64,000 nt of DNA from Malachius bipustulatus. Taxonomy: Eukaryota > Arthropoda > Insecta > Coleoptera > Melyridae. The stretch lies in contig OU342638.1 of the NCBI GenBank assembly GCA_910589415.1, positions 36,429,579 to 36,493,578 of the forward strand, written 5' to 3'. The stretch's first letter is position 1. The number at the start of each line of letters is the position of its first letter. Positions 34,251 to 44,925 of the stretch are shown here, piece by piece. A model generated the notes under the pieces. The model saw nothing but the letters and a program-made list of their open reading frames with translations, did no database searches and was not told where the DNA came from. The translations under genes and the position numbers were made by a program.

Positions 34251-37200
34251 GAATCGCAAGAAAATGCTTAGGGAACCTCAAAGTCTCAGGGAAGTCTCTA
34301 GGAAGTTGAGACTTCCTTGGGAATTTGAGGTTGAGACTAAGGAAGTTGAGATTAAAGAAGAAATCCTAAGAAACAACCGAAAAATCTTGAAAGTGCTCAA
34401 TTCATCTGCAAACTGGGAAGGCCTAAGGGCAAACAATGCAAAAGAAAGTATAGAGGAAGTATTAAAGTTGTAAAGTATTTCAGGGAAGATATTAAAATAC
34501 TTGCGGAAATACCGAGGGAAAAATATGAAATTTCCCAAAGAAGTAGAAAGATTGATGAATCCCAGAGAGTATGCGAAGAAATTCCCAAGGAAGTACGAAT
34601 AAAATATTGAAAGTCCTAAGGAATTTCACCGAATTATGGAGTATTACAAGGAAATGCAGCTAGTTTCGAAATTATTAAATAATTCCAGAGAGAGAGAGAG
34701 CACAAAAAATTCCTGAAAAGTACCGAGGAAGTCTTGGTAGTTACAAGTCTAGAATTTCACTAAAAGTATGAAATATCCCAAAGAAGCGCCACTAAACCTG
34801 GAGGATTAACGGATTCCAGCAGAGAGTACGCGAAGGAATTTCCAAGGAAGTATCAAGAAAGTCTTGGAAGTCTTGAGGAATTTCACTGAAGTATTAAATA
34901 TTTCAAGGAAAGCAAGTACGTACTTCAGATATATTTAAATAATTCGAGAGACTGCGCGCAAAAAAATCCCGAGGAAATCTCGAGGAAGTCTTTAAAGTTT
35001 TGAGGAATTTCATTAAAAATATTAAATTTCCCAAAGAAGTAGAAAGATTAGTGAATCCCGGAGAGTATGCGATGAAATTCCCAAGGAAGTACGAATAAAA
35101 TATTGAAAGTCCTAAGGAATTTCACCGAATTATGGAGTATTACAAGGAAATGCAGCTAATTTCGAAATTATTAAATAATTCCAGAGAGAGAGAGAGCACA
35201 AAAAATCCCTGAAAAGTACCGAGGAAGTCTTGGTAGTTACAAGTCTAGAAATTCACTAAAAGTATGAAATATCCCAAAGAAGCGCCACTAAACCTGGAGG
35301 ATTAACGAATTCCAGCAGAGAGTACGCGAAGGAATTTCCAAGGAAGTATCAAGAAAGTCTTGGAAGTCTTTAGGAATTTCACTGAAGTATTAAATATTTC
35401 AAGGAAAGCAAGTACGTACTTCAGATATATTTAAATAATTCGAGAGACTGCGCGCAAAAAAATCCCGAGGAAATCTCGAGGAAGTCTTTAAAGTTTTGAG
35501 GAATTTCATTAAAAATATTAAATTTCCCAAAGAAGTAGAAAGATTAGTGAATCCCGGAGAGTATGCGATGAAATTCCCAAGGAAGTACCAATAAAATATT
35601 GAAAGTCCTAAGGAATTTCATCGAATTATGGAGTATTACAAGGAAATGCAGCTAGTTTCAAAATTTTTAAATAATTCCAGAGAGAGAGCACAAAATAAAT
35701 CCTTAAAAAGTACCGGGGAAATCTCGAGGAAGTGTTGGTAGTTACAAGTATTACAAGTTACAAGGAATTTCACTAAAAGTATGAAATATCCCAAAGAAGC
35801 GCCACTAAACCTGGAGGATTAACGAATTCCAGCAGAGAGTACGCGAAGGAATTTCCAAGGAAGTATCAAGAAAGTCTTGGAAGTCTTTAGGAATTTCACT
35901 GAAGTATTAAATATTTCAAGGAAAGCAAGTACGTACTTCAGATATATTTAAATAATTCGAGAGACTGCGCGCAAAAAAATCCCGAGGAAATCTCGAGGAA
36001 GTCTTCTAAGTTTTGAGGAATTTCATTAAAAATATTAAATTTCCCAAAGAAGTAGAAAGATGAGTGAATCCCAGAGAGTATGCGAATAAATTTCCAAGGA
36101 AGTATTGAAAAAATATCAAGAAAGTCTTTGGAGATATACGTAATTCTCGTGGGAATTCCACTAAAAGTATGAAATATTCCAAAGAAATTCAACTACATTA
36201 TTCGGAATATTAGCACAAAAAAATCCCGAGGAAATCTCAAGGAAGTCTTGGGAGATATAAGCAATTCCGCTAAAAGTACAAAATATCACTAAGAAATGCA
36301 ACTACAGTCGAAGGAATAGTGAATTCCAGAACGTATGCGAAGGAATTCCCAAGAAAGTAGACTTTCAATAAAATCTTGGAAGTCCTAAGGAATTTCATCA
36401 AAGTGTATAATATCTCAAGGCAGTGTAGCTGTTTTCGAAATATTTGAATAATTCCAGAGAGTAGGCGAGAAAAAATCTCAAGGAAGTACCGAGGAAGTCT
36501 CGAGGAAGTATTGAGAATTCTAAGGAATTCCACTAAACGTATGAAGTATCCCAAATTAGTTCAACTACTCTCGAAGGATTGGTGAATTCCAGAGAGCATG
36601 CGAAGGAATTCCCAAGGAAGTAGGTACCTACCAATAAAATCTTGGAAGTCCTAAGGAATTTCATCAAAGTGTGGAATATTTCAAGGAAGTGTAGGTGCTT
36701 TCGAAAAATTTGAATAATTCGAGAGTAACGAGAAAAATTCCAAAGGAAGTGCCGAGGAAGTCTCGAGGAAGTCTTGGGAATTGTAAGGAATTCTACTAAA
36801 AGAATGAAGTACCTATTCAAAAAAAGTGCAACTAGTGCAACTACTCTCTAATAATTAGTTAATCTAGAGAGTATGCGAAAGAATTCCCAAGGAAATAGGT
36901 ACCGAAAAAGTCTTGGAAGTCCTAATGAATTTCATCACAGTGTAGAATATCTCAAGGAAGTGTAGCTGCTTTGGAAATATTTGAATAAAGCGAGAGAGTA
37001 AGCGAGAAAAATCTCTTTATCAAGTATCAAAGAAAGTCTTGAAAGTCTTGAGGAATTTCGCCGAAAGTATGAAATATTTCAGGAAAACATGTACTTTCGA
37101 TATATTTAAATATTTCGAGAGACTGCGTGCAAAGAAATCACGAGGAAATCTCGAGGAAGTCTTGGGAGATATAAGGAATGCCAATTAAAGTACGAACTGT

Positions 37201-37905
37201 CACAAAGAAGTGCGCGTATGCAAAGCAATTTCCAAGGAAGTGTCAATAAAGTCTTGAAATTTTTAGCTACTTTCGAAATATTCAAATATTCCCAGAAGTG
37301 AGGGCAAAAAAATCCCAAGAAAGTACTGAGGAAATCTCGAGGAAGTCGAGTATAAGATATCACACAGTAGTGCAACTATAGGTACTGGGAAGATTAGTGA
37401 ATTCCAGAAAGTATGCGAAGAAATTCCCAAGGAAATATTAAGAAAGTCTTGAGGAATTTCACTGAAAGTATGGAAATTTCAAAGAAATGCATCTAATTTC
37501 GAAATATTTAAATAATTCCAGAGAGTAAACGAAAGAATTCCCGAGGAAGTATCGACGAAGTCTTGAAAGATCTCAGACCACCAAAAGTGTAAAAAGTCTC
37601 GAAAAAGTGTAGCTACTTTCGAAAAAATTAAAGAATTTCATTAGAGTAAGCGAGGAAATTCCTAAGGAAGAAAGCTCCAGGAAAGTTTTGAAAATTTAGG
37701 AAAGTGTCCACGAAAGTCTGTGTAAATTTAAGGAATTTCACTACGAAAATCCTCAAAAAAGTTCATGAGAGCTCTCGAAAGTGTTAAGGAAATTCCCAAG
37801 AAACTAAACATGCCTTGTAAATCTCGAAAATTTTCGGAAATTCCGCAAAGGAAAATCAGCAAGGACAAGAAAGTACTAAGGAAGTCTCGAAAAATTTAAG
37901 AATTT
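34251..37905. repeat. Tandem array I, ~165-bp monomers in ~496-bp higher-order units
   Basis: Monomers carry CCAGAGAGTATGCGAAGGAATTCCCAAGGAAGT..AAAGTCTTGGAAGTCCTAAGGAATTTCACTAAAGTAT blocks. The landmark CCAGAGAGAGAGAG(AG)CACAAAA at about 34685, 35181 and 35676 shows a ~496-bp period of three monomers. From ~36100 to 37900 the monomers diverge and the higher order is lost. Confidence 0.88.
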
Positions 37906-37911
37906 TACATT

Positions 37912-38634
37912 AACTTTATTTTTCTAAATACGGATCTGGATTTTTTCTTGATTTTGGAATGAAATGGTGTCCTTAATATTTATTCTATAGTCCAATAAAG
38001 TCTAAAAAGTCATACGTATCGATTAAGAATACCCATCCTTTTGATAGTTCGATTTATTCTGTTTCATATACGTGGTTTTTATAGTAACCGTCCAGTTTGT
38101 CTAAACACTCCATCCCGCATAAATAAGTATACGTCAACATTGGTTTTGAATGAGAATTAAATTAACAGCGCAAAGGATAGAGTGTCATTACGTGAATAAA
38201 TTTTCTGTAGTTGTCAGTGGCTCTCAAACTGACGTAAGCGGTTCAATTCGTTGTTTGAATGATTCCTTCAATAATTTACGCTCGTTCACAACTTGACATT
38301 TAACTGTTTGACATTTTCTGGTGAAATTAAAAATATTAATTCGGACGGTTAGTGTGACGTCACATCTGACTTTTTAAACTTAATCCCACTATATTCACTT
38401 ATCTAGTTTTATTACTTTCTGAGATTTCGAAATTTAATTAAAAAATAATAATTAATAAAAAAATACAATACGGTTCTGGAATAAATAATTTGCTTTCTTT
38501 ACAAAAGTATAGTGTTTTGTTATTTTTTCAATCCAGAACCGTATTAAAAATATAATAAATTTAGAGCATCATTTCCTTCCAAAACCCAATAAAAAATCAA
38601 AAATCCAGGTCCGTATTTGAAAAAATAAAGTTGA
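37912..38634. mobile_element. MITE-like element with ~80-bp inverted ends
   Basis: The left end (AACTTTATTTTTCTAAATACGGATCTGGATTTTT) is matched inverted at the right end (CCAGGTCCGTATTTGAAAAAATAAAGTT), and the match continues inward to about 80 bp. An inner perfect inverted pair ATACGGTTCTGGA/TCCAGAACCGTAT lies at ~38469 and ~38531. No coding capacity. Confidence 0.65.
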
Positions 38635-38914
38635 TGATGGCAGCAGAAATTCGAAACGTGCGCTCCTCAATCTTATTACATATTTTGATAGCAAATAAAA
38701 AGTGGCTGTGAGAATGTGCTTTCTGTTTTTTTTTTTTAATAATCATTTCAAAAAAGCCAACTAGATGATGGGAATTTTAATTTTCTAATTTTCAGTTTTT
38801 TTTTCACTTTTTCCAAAAACAATCGAAGATAAATGAAGATAACCAATAAAAATTTCCCAGATTATTATTGAGATTTAAGTTTAGCAACTTTGTCCCAATT
38901 TAACCGAAATACAG

Positions 38915-39597
38915 GGAGTTCTAGTTCATTTGAGAGGTCTCTGGAGGCCAAACAATAGATTAAAAAAAAAAAATCAAATTCAAAGTACAGGATCACAATG
39001 GCAATAATTTAAAATTATTTTGAATATTAATGGAATTCTCTTATGGCAATTTTTCAGATTGTCTGAGAAGAAATAATTAGAAGTTTTTGAGTTATAAACA
39101 AGTGAAAATCGAAATTTTTGTTCAATTTTAACAAGACCCTGTACAACGAAAGCGGCTCAAGCTGGAGGAAAACGGCTTGCATGTCCCTATTTTAACTTTT
39201 TATGGACTATCCTATGGTACAGAAACATTTGTACTACCTATCTTTGTTTTTTTTTTGTTTTATTTAGCAACGCGTTGAGAAATCTCAGATTTTTCAAATT
39301 TTTTATCACCCTTTATAAACATTTTATCTACATCATATGATAAATTAAAATAGGGACCAGTAAGCCGTTTTTCTCTATCTTGAGCCGTTTTCGTTGTACT
39401 TGAACTTGAAAAATTGCGATTTTCACTTGTTTATAACTCAAAAACTTATCAATTGATATGCCACTCTCATATGGGACACTCTGTACTTATACTACAAAAT
39501 CATTTTTAATTACGGCCAATGTGATCCTGTAGGTGTTTGAATTTGCAAAAATATTTTTTGAAAAAATCCATCGTTTGGCCCAAAAAACGGACACCCT
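38915..39597. mobile_element. Foldback/MITE-like element, CAGGGTGT-type termini
   Basis: Long imperfect inverted arms. Left 38960-39190 (TACAGGATCACAATGGC.., GTTATAAACAAGTGAAAATCG, GCGGCTCAAG..ACGGCTT) pairs with right 39345-39565, around a ~150-bp centre. Ends read CAGGGAGTTC and, inverted, AGGGTGTCCG with GGCCAAACAATAG / GGCCAAACGATGG inside. A related end lies at 56148-56260. Confidence 0.7.
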
Positions 39598-39689
39598 TTA
39601 AACGTTTTTTACAAATTTACGCCATAGCTCGATATATCTGCTCCTGCAACCACCCCCCGCCATCACGACTGACGATAAGGGCCCCTCAA

Positions 39690-39775
39690 CTCCCCCCTCA
39701 TCTTCCTCCTCTTTCTCTCTCTTTTTCTCCCTCTCTTTTTCTTTCTCGCTTTCTCTTTCTCTCTCTCTCTCATTT
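39690..39775. repeat. Polypyrimidine tract
   Basis: About 80 bases of almost pure C/T (CTTTCTCTCT runs) directly left of array J; mirror-like and able to form H-DNA in principle. Confidence 0.75.
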
Positions 39776-39859
39776 AGTGGTGGGTGCCCGGAGGGAGGGG
39801 GTAGGTGGTTTGAAGAGCGGTTAGAGGAGCGGATTCTTTCCTGATCCGCGATATCTGAA

Positions 39860-42800
39860 TTTCCCTTCCCCACGAGGGATTTTCGAGCTATTTTCGAGCT
39901 CTTCGATGGTATTTTCGAGCTGTTTCTAGCTTTCACCGTTTTCCGGAAAATAGCAATTTTTTTTTGTGATGCTACATTACACCTGACTTTTTTAACTCGA
40001 TCTGTGGAGAAACCCAAACAGCCTCGGAATTTCGAGCTATTTTCGAGCTACTCAATGAGATTTTCGAGCTGTTTGTAGCTCTTGTCATTTCCCGGAAAAA
40101 TTACTAAATTAAACTTACTAAATTTAGGTCCAATTCTAGCACGAAAAAGCGGTTTTTTTCGTTTTTCCGGAAAATTACCAGAGCTAGGAAACAGCTCGAA
40201 ATTCTCATTGAGTAGCTCGAAAATAGCTCGAAATTTCTGTGCTTTTCGCTTTTTCAGGGAGTACTTACTAAATTTAGATTCTCGAATTCTAGCACGAAAA
40301 AGCGGTTTTTTTCGTTTTTCCGGAAAATTACCAGAGCTAGGGAACAGCTCGAAAATCTCATTGAGTAGCTCGAAGATAGCTCGAAATTCCTGTGCTTTTA
40401 GCTTTTTCAGGGAGCTACTAAATTTAGGTTCTTTCTAGCACGAAAAAGCGGTTTTTTTCGTTTTTCCGAAAAATTACCAGAGCTAGGGAACAGCTCGAAA
40501 ATCTCATTGAGTAGCTCGAAGATAGCTCGAAATTCCTGTGCTTTTCTCTTTTTCAGGGAGTACTTACTAAATTTAGATTCTTGAATTCTAGCACGAAAAA
40601 GCGGTTTTTTTCGTTTTTCCGGAAAATTACCAGAGCTAGGGAACAGCTCGAAAATCTCATTGAGTAGCTCGAAAATAGCTCGAAATTCCTGTGCTTTTCG
40701 CTTTTTCAGGCAGTACTTACTAAATTTAGATTCTTGAATTCTAGCACGAAAAAGCGGTTTTTTTCGTTTTTCCGGAAAATTACCAGAGCTAGGGAACAGC
40801 TCGAAAATCTCATTGAGTAGCTCGAAAATAGCTCGAAATTCCTGTGCTTTTCGCTTTTTCAGGGAGTTTCTTGAATTCTAGCACGAAAAAGCGGTTTTTT
40901 TCGTTTTTCCGAAAAATTGCCAGAGCTAGGAACAGCTCGAAAATCTCATTGAGTAGCTCGAAAATAGCTCGAAATTCCTGTGCTTTTCGCTTTTTCAGGG
41001 AGTACTTACTAAATTTAGATTCTTGAATTCTAGAACGAAAAAGCGGTTTTTTTCGTTTTTCCGGAAAATTACCAGAGCTAGGGAACAGCTCGAAAATCTC
41101 ATTGAGTAGCTCGAAAATAGCTCGAAATTCCTGTGCTTTTCGCTTTTTCAGGCAGTACTTACTAAATTTAGGTTCTTTCTAGCACGAAAAAGCGGTTTTT
41201 TCGTTTTTCCGGAAAATTACCAGAGCTAGGGAACAGCTCGAAAATCTTATTGAGTAGCTCGAAAATAGCTCGAAATTCCTGTGCTTTTCGCTTTTTCAGG
41301 GAGTACTTACTAAATTTAGGTTTTTGAATTCTAGCACGAAAAAGCGGTTTTTTTCGTTTTTCCGGAAAATTACCAGAGCTAGGGAACAGCTCGAAAATCT
41401 CATTGAGTAGCTCGAAATTAGCTCGAAATTCCTGTGCTTTTCGCTTTTTCAGGCAGTACTTACTAAATTTAGGTTCTTTCTAGCACGAAAAAGCGGTTTT
41501 TTCGTTTTTCCGGAAAATTACCAGAGCTAGGGAACAGCTCGAAAATCTTATTGAGTAGCTCGAAAATAGCTCGAAATTCCTGTGCTTTTCGCTTTTTCAG
41601 GGAGTACTTACTAAATTTAGGTTTTTGAATTCTAGCACGAAAAAGCGGTTTTTTTCGTATTTCCGGAAAATTACCAGAGCTAGGGAACAGCTCGAAAATC
41701 TCATTGAGTAGCTCGAAAATAGCTCGAAATTCCTGTGCTTTTCGCTTTTTCAGGCAGTACTTACTAAATTTAGATTCTTGAATTCTAGCACGAAAAAGCG
41801 GTTTTTTTCGTTTTTCCGGAAAATTACCAGAGCTAGGGAACAGCTCGAAAATCTCATTGAGTAGCTCGAAAATAGCTCGAAATTCCTGTGCTTTTCGCTT
41901 TTTCAGGGAGTTTCTTGAATTCTAGCACGAAAAAGCGGTTTTTTTTCGTTTTTCCGAAAAATTGCCAGAGCTAGGAACAGCTCGAAAATCTCATTGAGTA
42001 GCTCGAAAATAGCTCGAAATTCCTGTGCTTTTCGCTTTTTCAGGGAGTACTTACTAAATTTAGATTCTTGAATTCTAGAACGAAAAAGCGGTTTTTTTCG
42101 TTTTTCCGGAAAATTACCAGAGCTAGGGAACAGCTCGAAAATCTCATTGAGTAGCTCGAAAATAGCTCGAAATTCCTGTGCTTTTCGCTTTTTCAGGCAG
42201 TACTTACTAAATTTAGGTTCTTTCTAGCACGAAAAAGCGGTTTTTTCGTTTTTCCGGAAAATTACCAGAGCTAGGGAACAGCTCGAAAATCTTATTGAGT
42301 AGCTCGAAAATAGCTCGAAATTCCTGTGCTTTTCGCTTTTTCAGGGAGTACTTACTAAATTTAGATTCTTGAATTCTAGAACGAAAAAGCGGTTTTTTTC
42401 GTTTTTCCGGAAAATTACCAGAGCTAGGGAACAGCTCGAAAATCTCATTGAGTAGCTCGAAAATAGCTCGAAATTCCTGTGCTTTTCGCTTTTTCAGGCA
42501 GTACTTACTAAATTTAGGTTCTTTCTAGCACGAAAAAGCGGTTTTTTCGTTTTTCCGGAAAATTACCAGAGCTAGGGAACAGCTCGAAAATCTTATTGAG
42601 TAGCTCGAAAATAGCTCGAAATTCCTGTGCTTTTCGCTTTTTCAGGGAGTACTTACTAAATTTAGGTTTTTGAATTCTAGCACGAAAAAGCGGTTTTTTT
42701 CGTTTTTCCGGAAAATTACCAGAGCTAGGGAACAGCTCGAAAATCTCATTGAGTAGCTCGAAAATAGCTCGAAATTCCTGTGCTTTTCGCTTTTTCAGGC

Positions 42801-43235
42801 AGTACTTACTAAATTTAGGTTCTTTCTAGCACGAAAAAGCGGTTTTTTCGTTTTTCCGGAAAATTACCAGAGCTACGGAACAGCTCGAAAATCTCATTGA
42901 GTAGCTCGAAGATAGCTGGAAATTCCTGTGCTTTTCGCTTTTTCCGGGAGTACTTACTAAATTTAGGTTCTTGAATTCTAGAACGAAAAAGCGGTTTTTT
43001 TCGTTTTTCCGGAAAATTACCAGAGCTAGGGAACAGCTCGAAAATCTCATTGAGTAGCTCGAAAATAGCTCGAAATTCCTGTGCTTTTCGCTTTTTCAGG
43101 GAGTACTTACTAAATTTAGGTTCTTGAATTCTAGAACGAAAAAGCGGTTTTTTTCGGTTTTCCGGAAAATTACCAGAGCTAGGGAACAGCTCGAAATTCT
43201 CATTGAGTAGCTCGAAAATAGCTCGAAATTCCCTG
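39860..43235. repeat. Tandem array J, ~150-bp unit, about 21 copies
   Basis: The landmark CACGAAAAAGCGGTTTTTT(T)CG recurs every 135-154 bp from ~40140 to ~43145. The left edge (39880-39960 and 40021-40100) holds the same unit in reverse orientation, so the array begins with an inverted junction. Unit types differ by small indels (~154, ~150, ~147 and 135 bp). The two 135-bp types lie ~1.05 kb apart in near-identical surroundings. ORFs of 141 and 118 codons arise where units of 153 bp keep frame. Confidence 0.92.
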
Positions 43236-43299
43236 GTCATTATTTTTTTTTAATATTTATTTAAAAAAAATGTGTCATGCTTAAATTAGGGACCTAAAT

Positions 43300-43362
43300 T
43301 CGATCACCGTTTAGCCGAGTCCGTTTAGCGGCGTTTAGTCGGATCGACGAGACTCCACTGTA
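43300..43362 (-). mobile_element. Single terminal repeat of a pogo/Tigger-like DNA transposon
   Basis: The minus strand reads TA then CAGTGGAGTCTCGTCGATCC, followed by GACTAAACGCCGCTAAACGG. This resembles the CAGTGGAACCTCG ends of pogo/Tigger elements at a TA target. No partner end was found nearby. Confidence 0.45.
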
Positions 43363-44925
43363 GCTACCATATCAGTCAGTACTAGCACTATCCATATCAA
43401 TTATTTTATCTACTTTGATTTGATCCTTACGGTCAATAATTCTTCGCATTTTCATAAACAACTCAATCATGTCGTTTCCTAGATAGACTGCGTTCATTAA
43501 ATATTTTTCTAATCAATAATAACAACTGATGAAATGGTCGTGATTGCTATTGGTGATTACTGATTACTGATTGGTAACGGTGTCGGTGATTTTTCCTTAA
43601 TGTAGTTTGTACCACGTCGGTACTTAGGTACCAACCACAATAATAATAATAGGTATTAGTGCCACAGTACCAGTACCAGTACCACCATCACCACCACCAC
43701 CATTATAATTAAATAATAATCAATAATTAAATAAAATCAAATCTAGTCGACTGGATGACCATAACCTTAAATTAAATAAACGAGAACCGGATTTGATTGG
43801 ATTGAATTGAACCATTGAACACGAAACGAACAGTAAACAGCTGAAAAACTCACCTTCGACTACTGGTCGCTGCGCTGGCGCTGCAAGCTGCAAGAACTGC
43901 AAACTGCAAGAAGTGGAGGAGATACAAGAACGAACGAAAGACACAAATCACCCTTCCATTATTGTTTTATTGTTATTTTATCGGAACCACCGTTGTTGAT
44001 TGTTGATTTTCATTTGTCACTTTTGTCACAGCCACCTTTACCACCATCACCGGCACGTATCGTAATTAATCACTTCTTATTTAATAATTAATTGATCGGC
44101 AATTTTATCTTTAATTAACGCACGCACTTTTTCGTTATTATTATTATTAGACGTTGGTATCAATCAATGGTAAAAGCACGGCAGCAGAAGACGCGGTGGC
44201 GGTGGTAACTAAGTAATTAATAACATCTTGGAAACGAAACGGATGTGACTTCGCCTGCTTGATTGAAATGCGAATCAGCGAACCTCGTCGTCGTCGCGCT
44301 GGCGCTGGTGCTGAGCTCGGGCCAAGACTGAGGCAACAGGCAACCGAGGAGACAAGAGACAGGAGACTGCACTTACTGTTGTGTTGGGGACTGCTGCAGC
44401 TTGTAGCTGCTCTAACTTTACCAGTTTGTTATTTACCTGCTGCCCGCTGTCAGTAGTTGCTGGTGCTCCACTGCTCCTGCTTTATTAAGCTTAAAGTCTA
44501 ATAACAATGACAGCTGCGACTCAGAATTGAATGGATCGAGTATAATAGAAAAAAAGAAAAAAAGAGACTAGGCTATTATTATTATAGAGAGAACGAGAAG
44601 GGGGCAGGCTCCGTCTCTATGATTTTTTTATCTGAAGAATTCATAAATTATGATCTATTACCTATTAAGTCATAATAATATACAAGGTGTTTCAATAATA
44701 TAAAAGTGCCGGCAAATAAGAAAACATTTGGGAAATTCCAACTGACAGGCGTTTTAAAACAAAAAGAGGGAACATCGGTCTCAACGGTGTAGGTGTAGAT
44801 AATGTAAGACGTCGTAGTAGTTCCTGGTTATTTTGGCTTCGAGAACTAGCTCATTTAGCCAATGACACGTTGTAATATTGTAAATCGTTAAATAGACGAA
44901 CGTAAAAAGCTGTGTATTATGTGAG
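43363..44925. other. No gene recognised; CCA and ATT microrepeats, SINE tail
   Basis: (CCA)n-like runs at 43665-43705 and several (ATT)n. 44838-44855 repeats the 18-nt SINE-tail sequence of 16491-16508. TACAAGGTGTTTCAATAATA at 44682 resembles the CAGGGTGT ends of other elements. The region could be a promoter of a gene outside the window, but no exon is supported. Confidence 0.4.

Noticed and set aside
39598..40017. 139-codon minus-strand ORF
   Set aside because: Runs through the polypyrimidine tract (E/R/K run) and array edge; composition, not coding.
42815..43240. 141-codon ORF with 51-residue peptide repeats
   Set aside because: Open only because some array J units are 153 bp; neighbouring copies break the frame.
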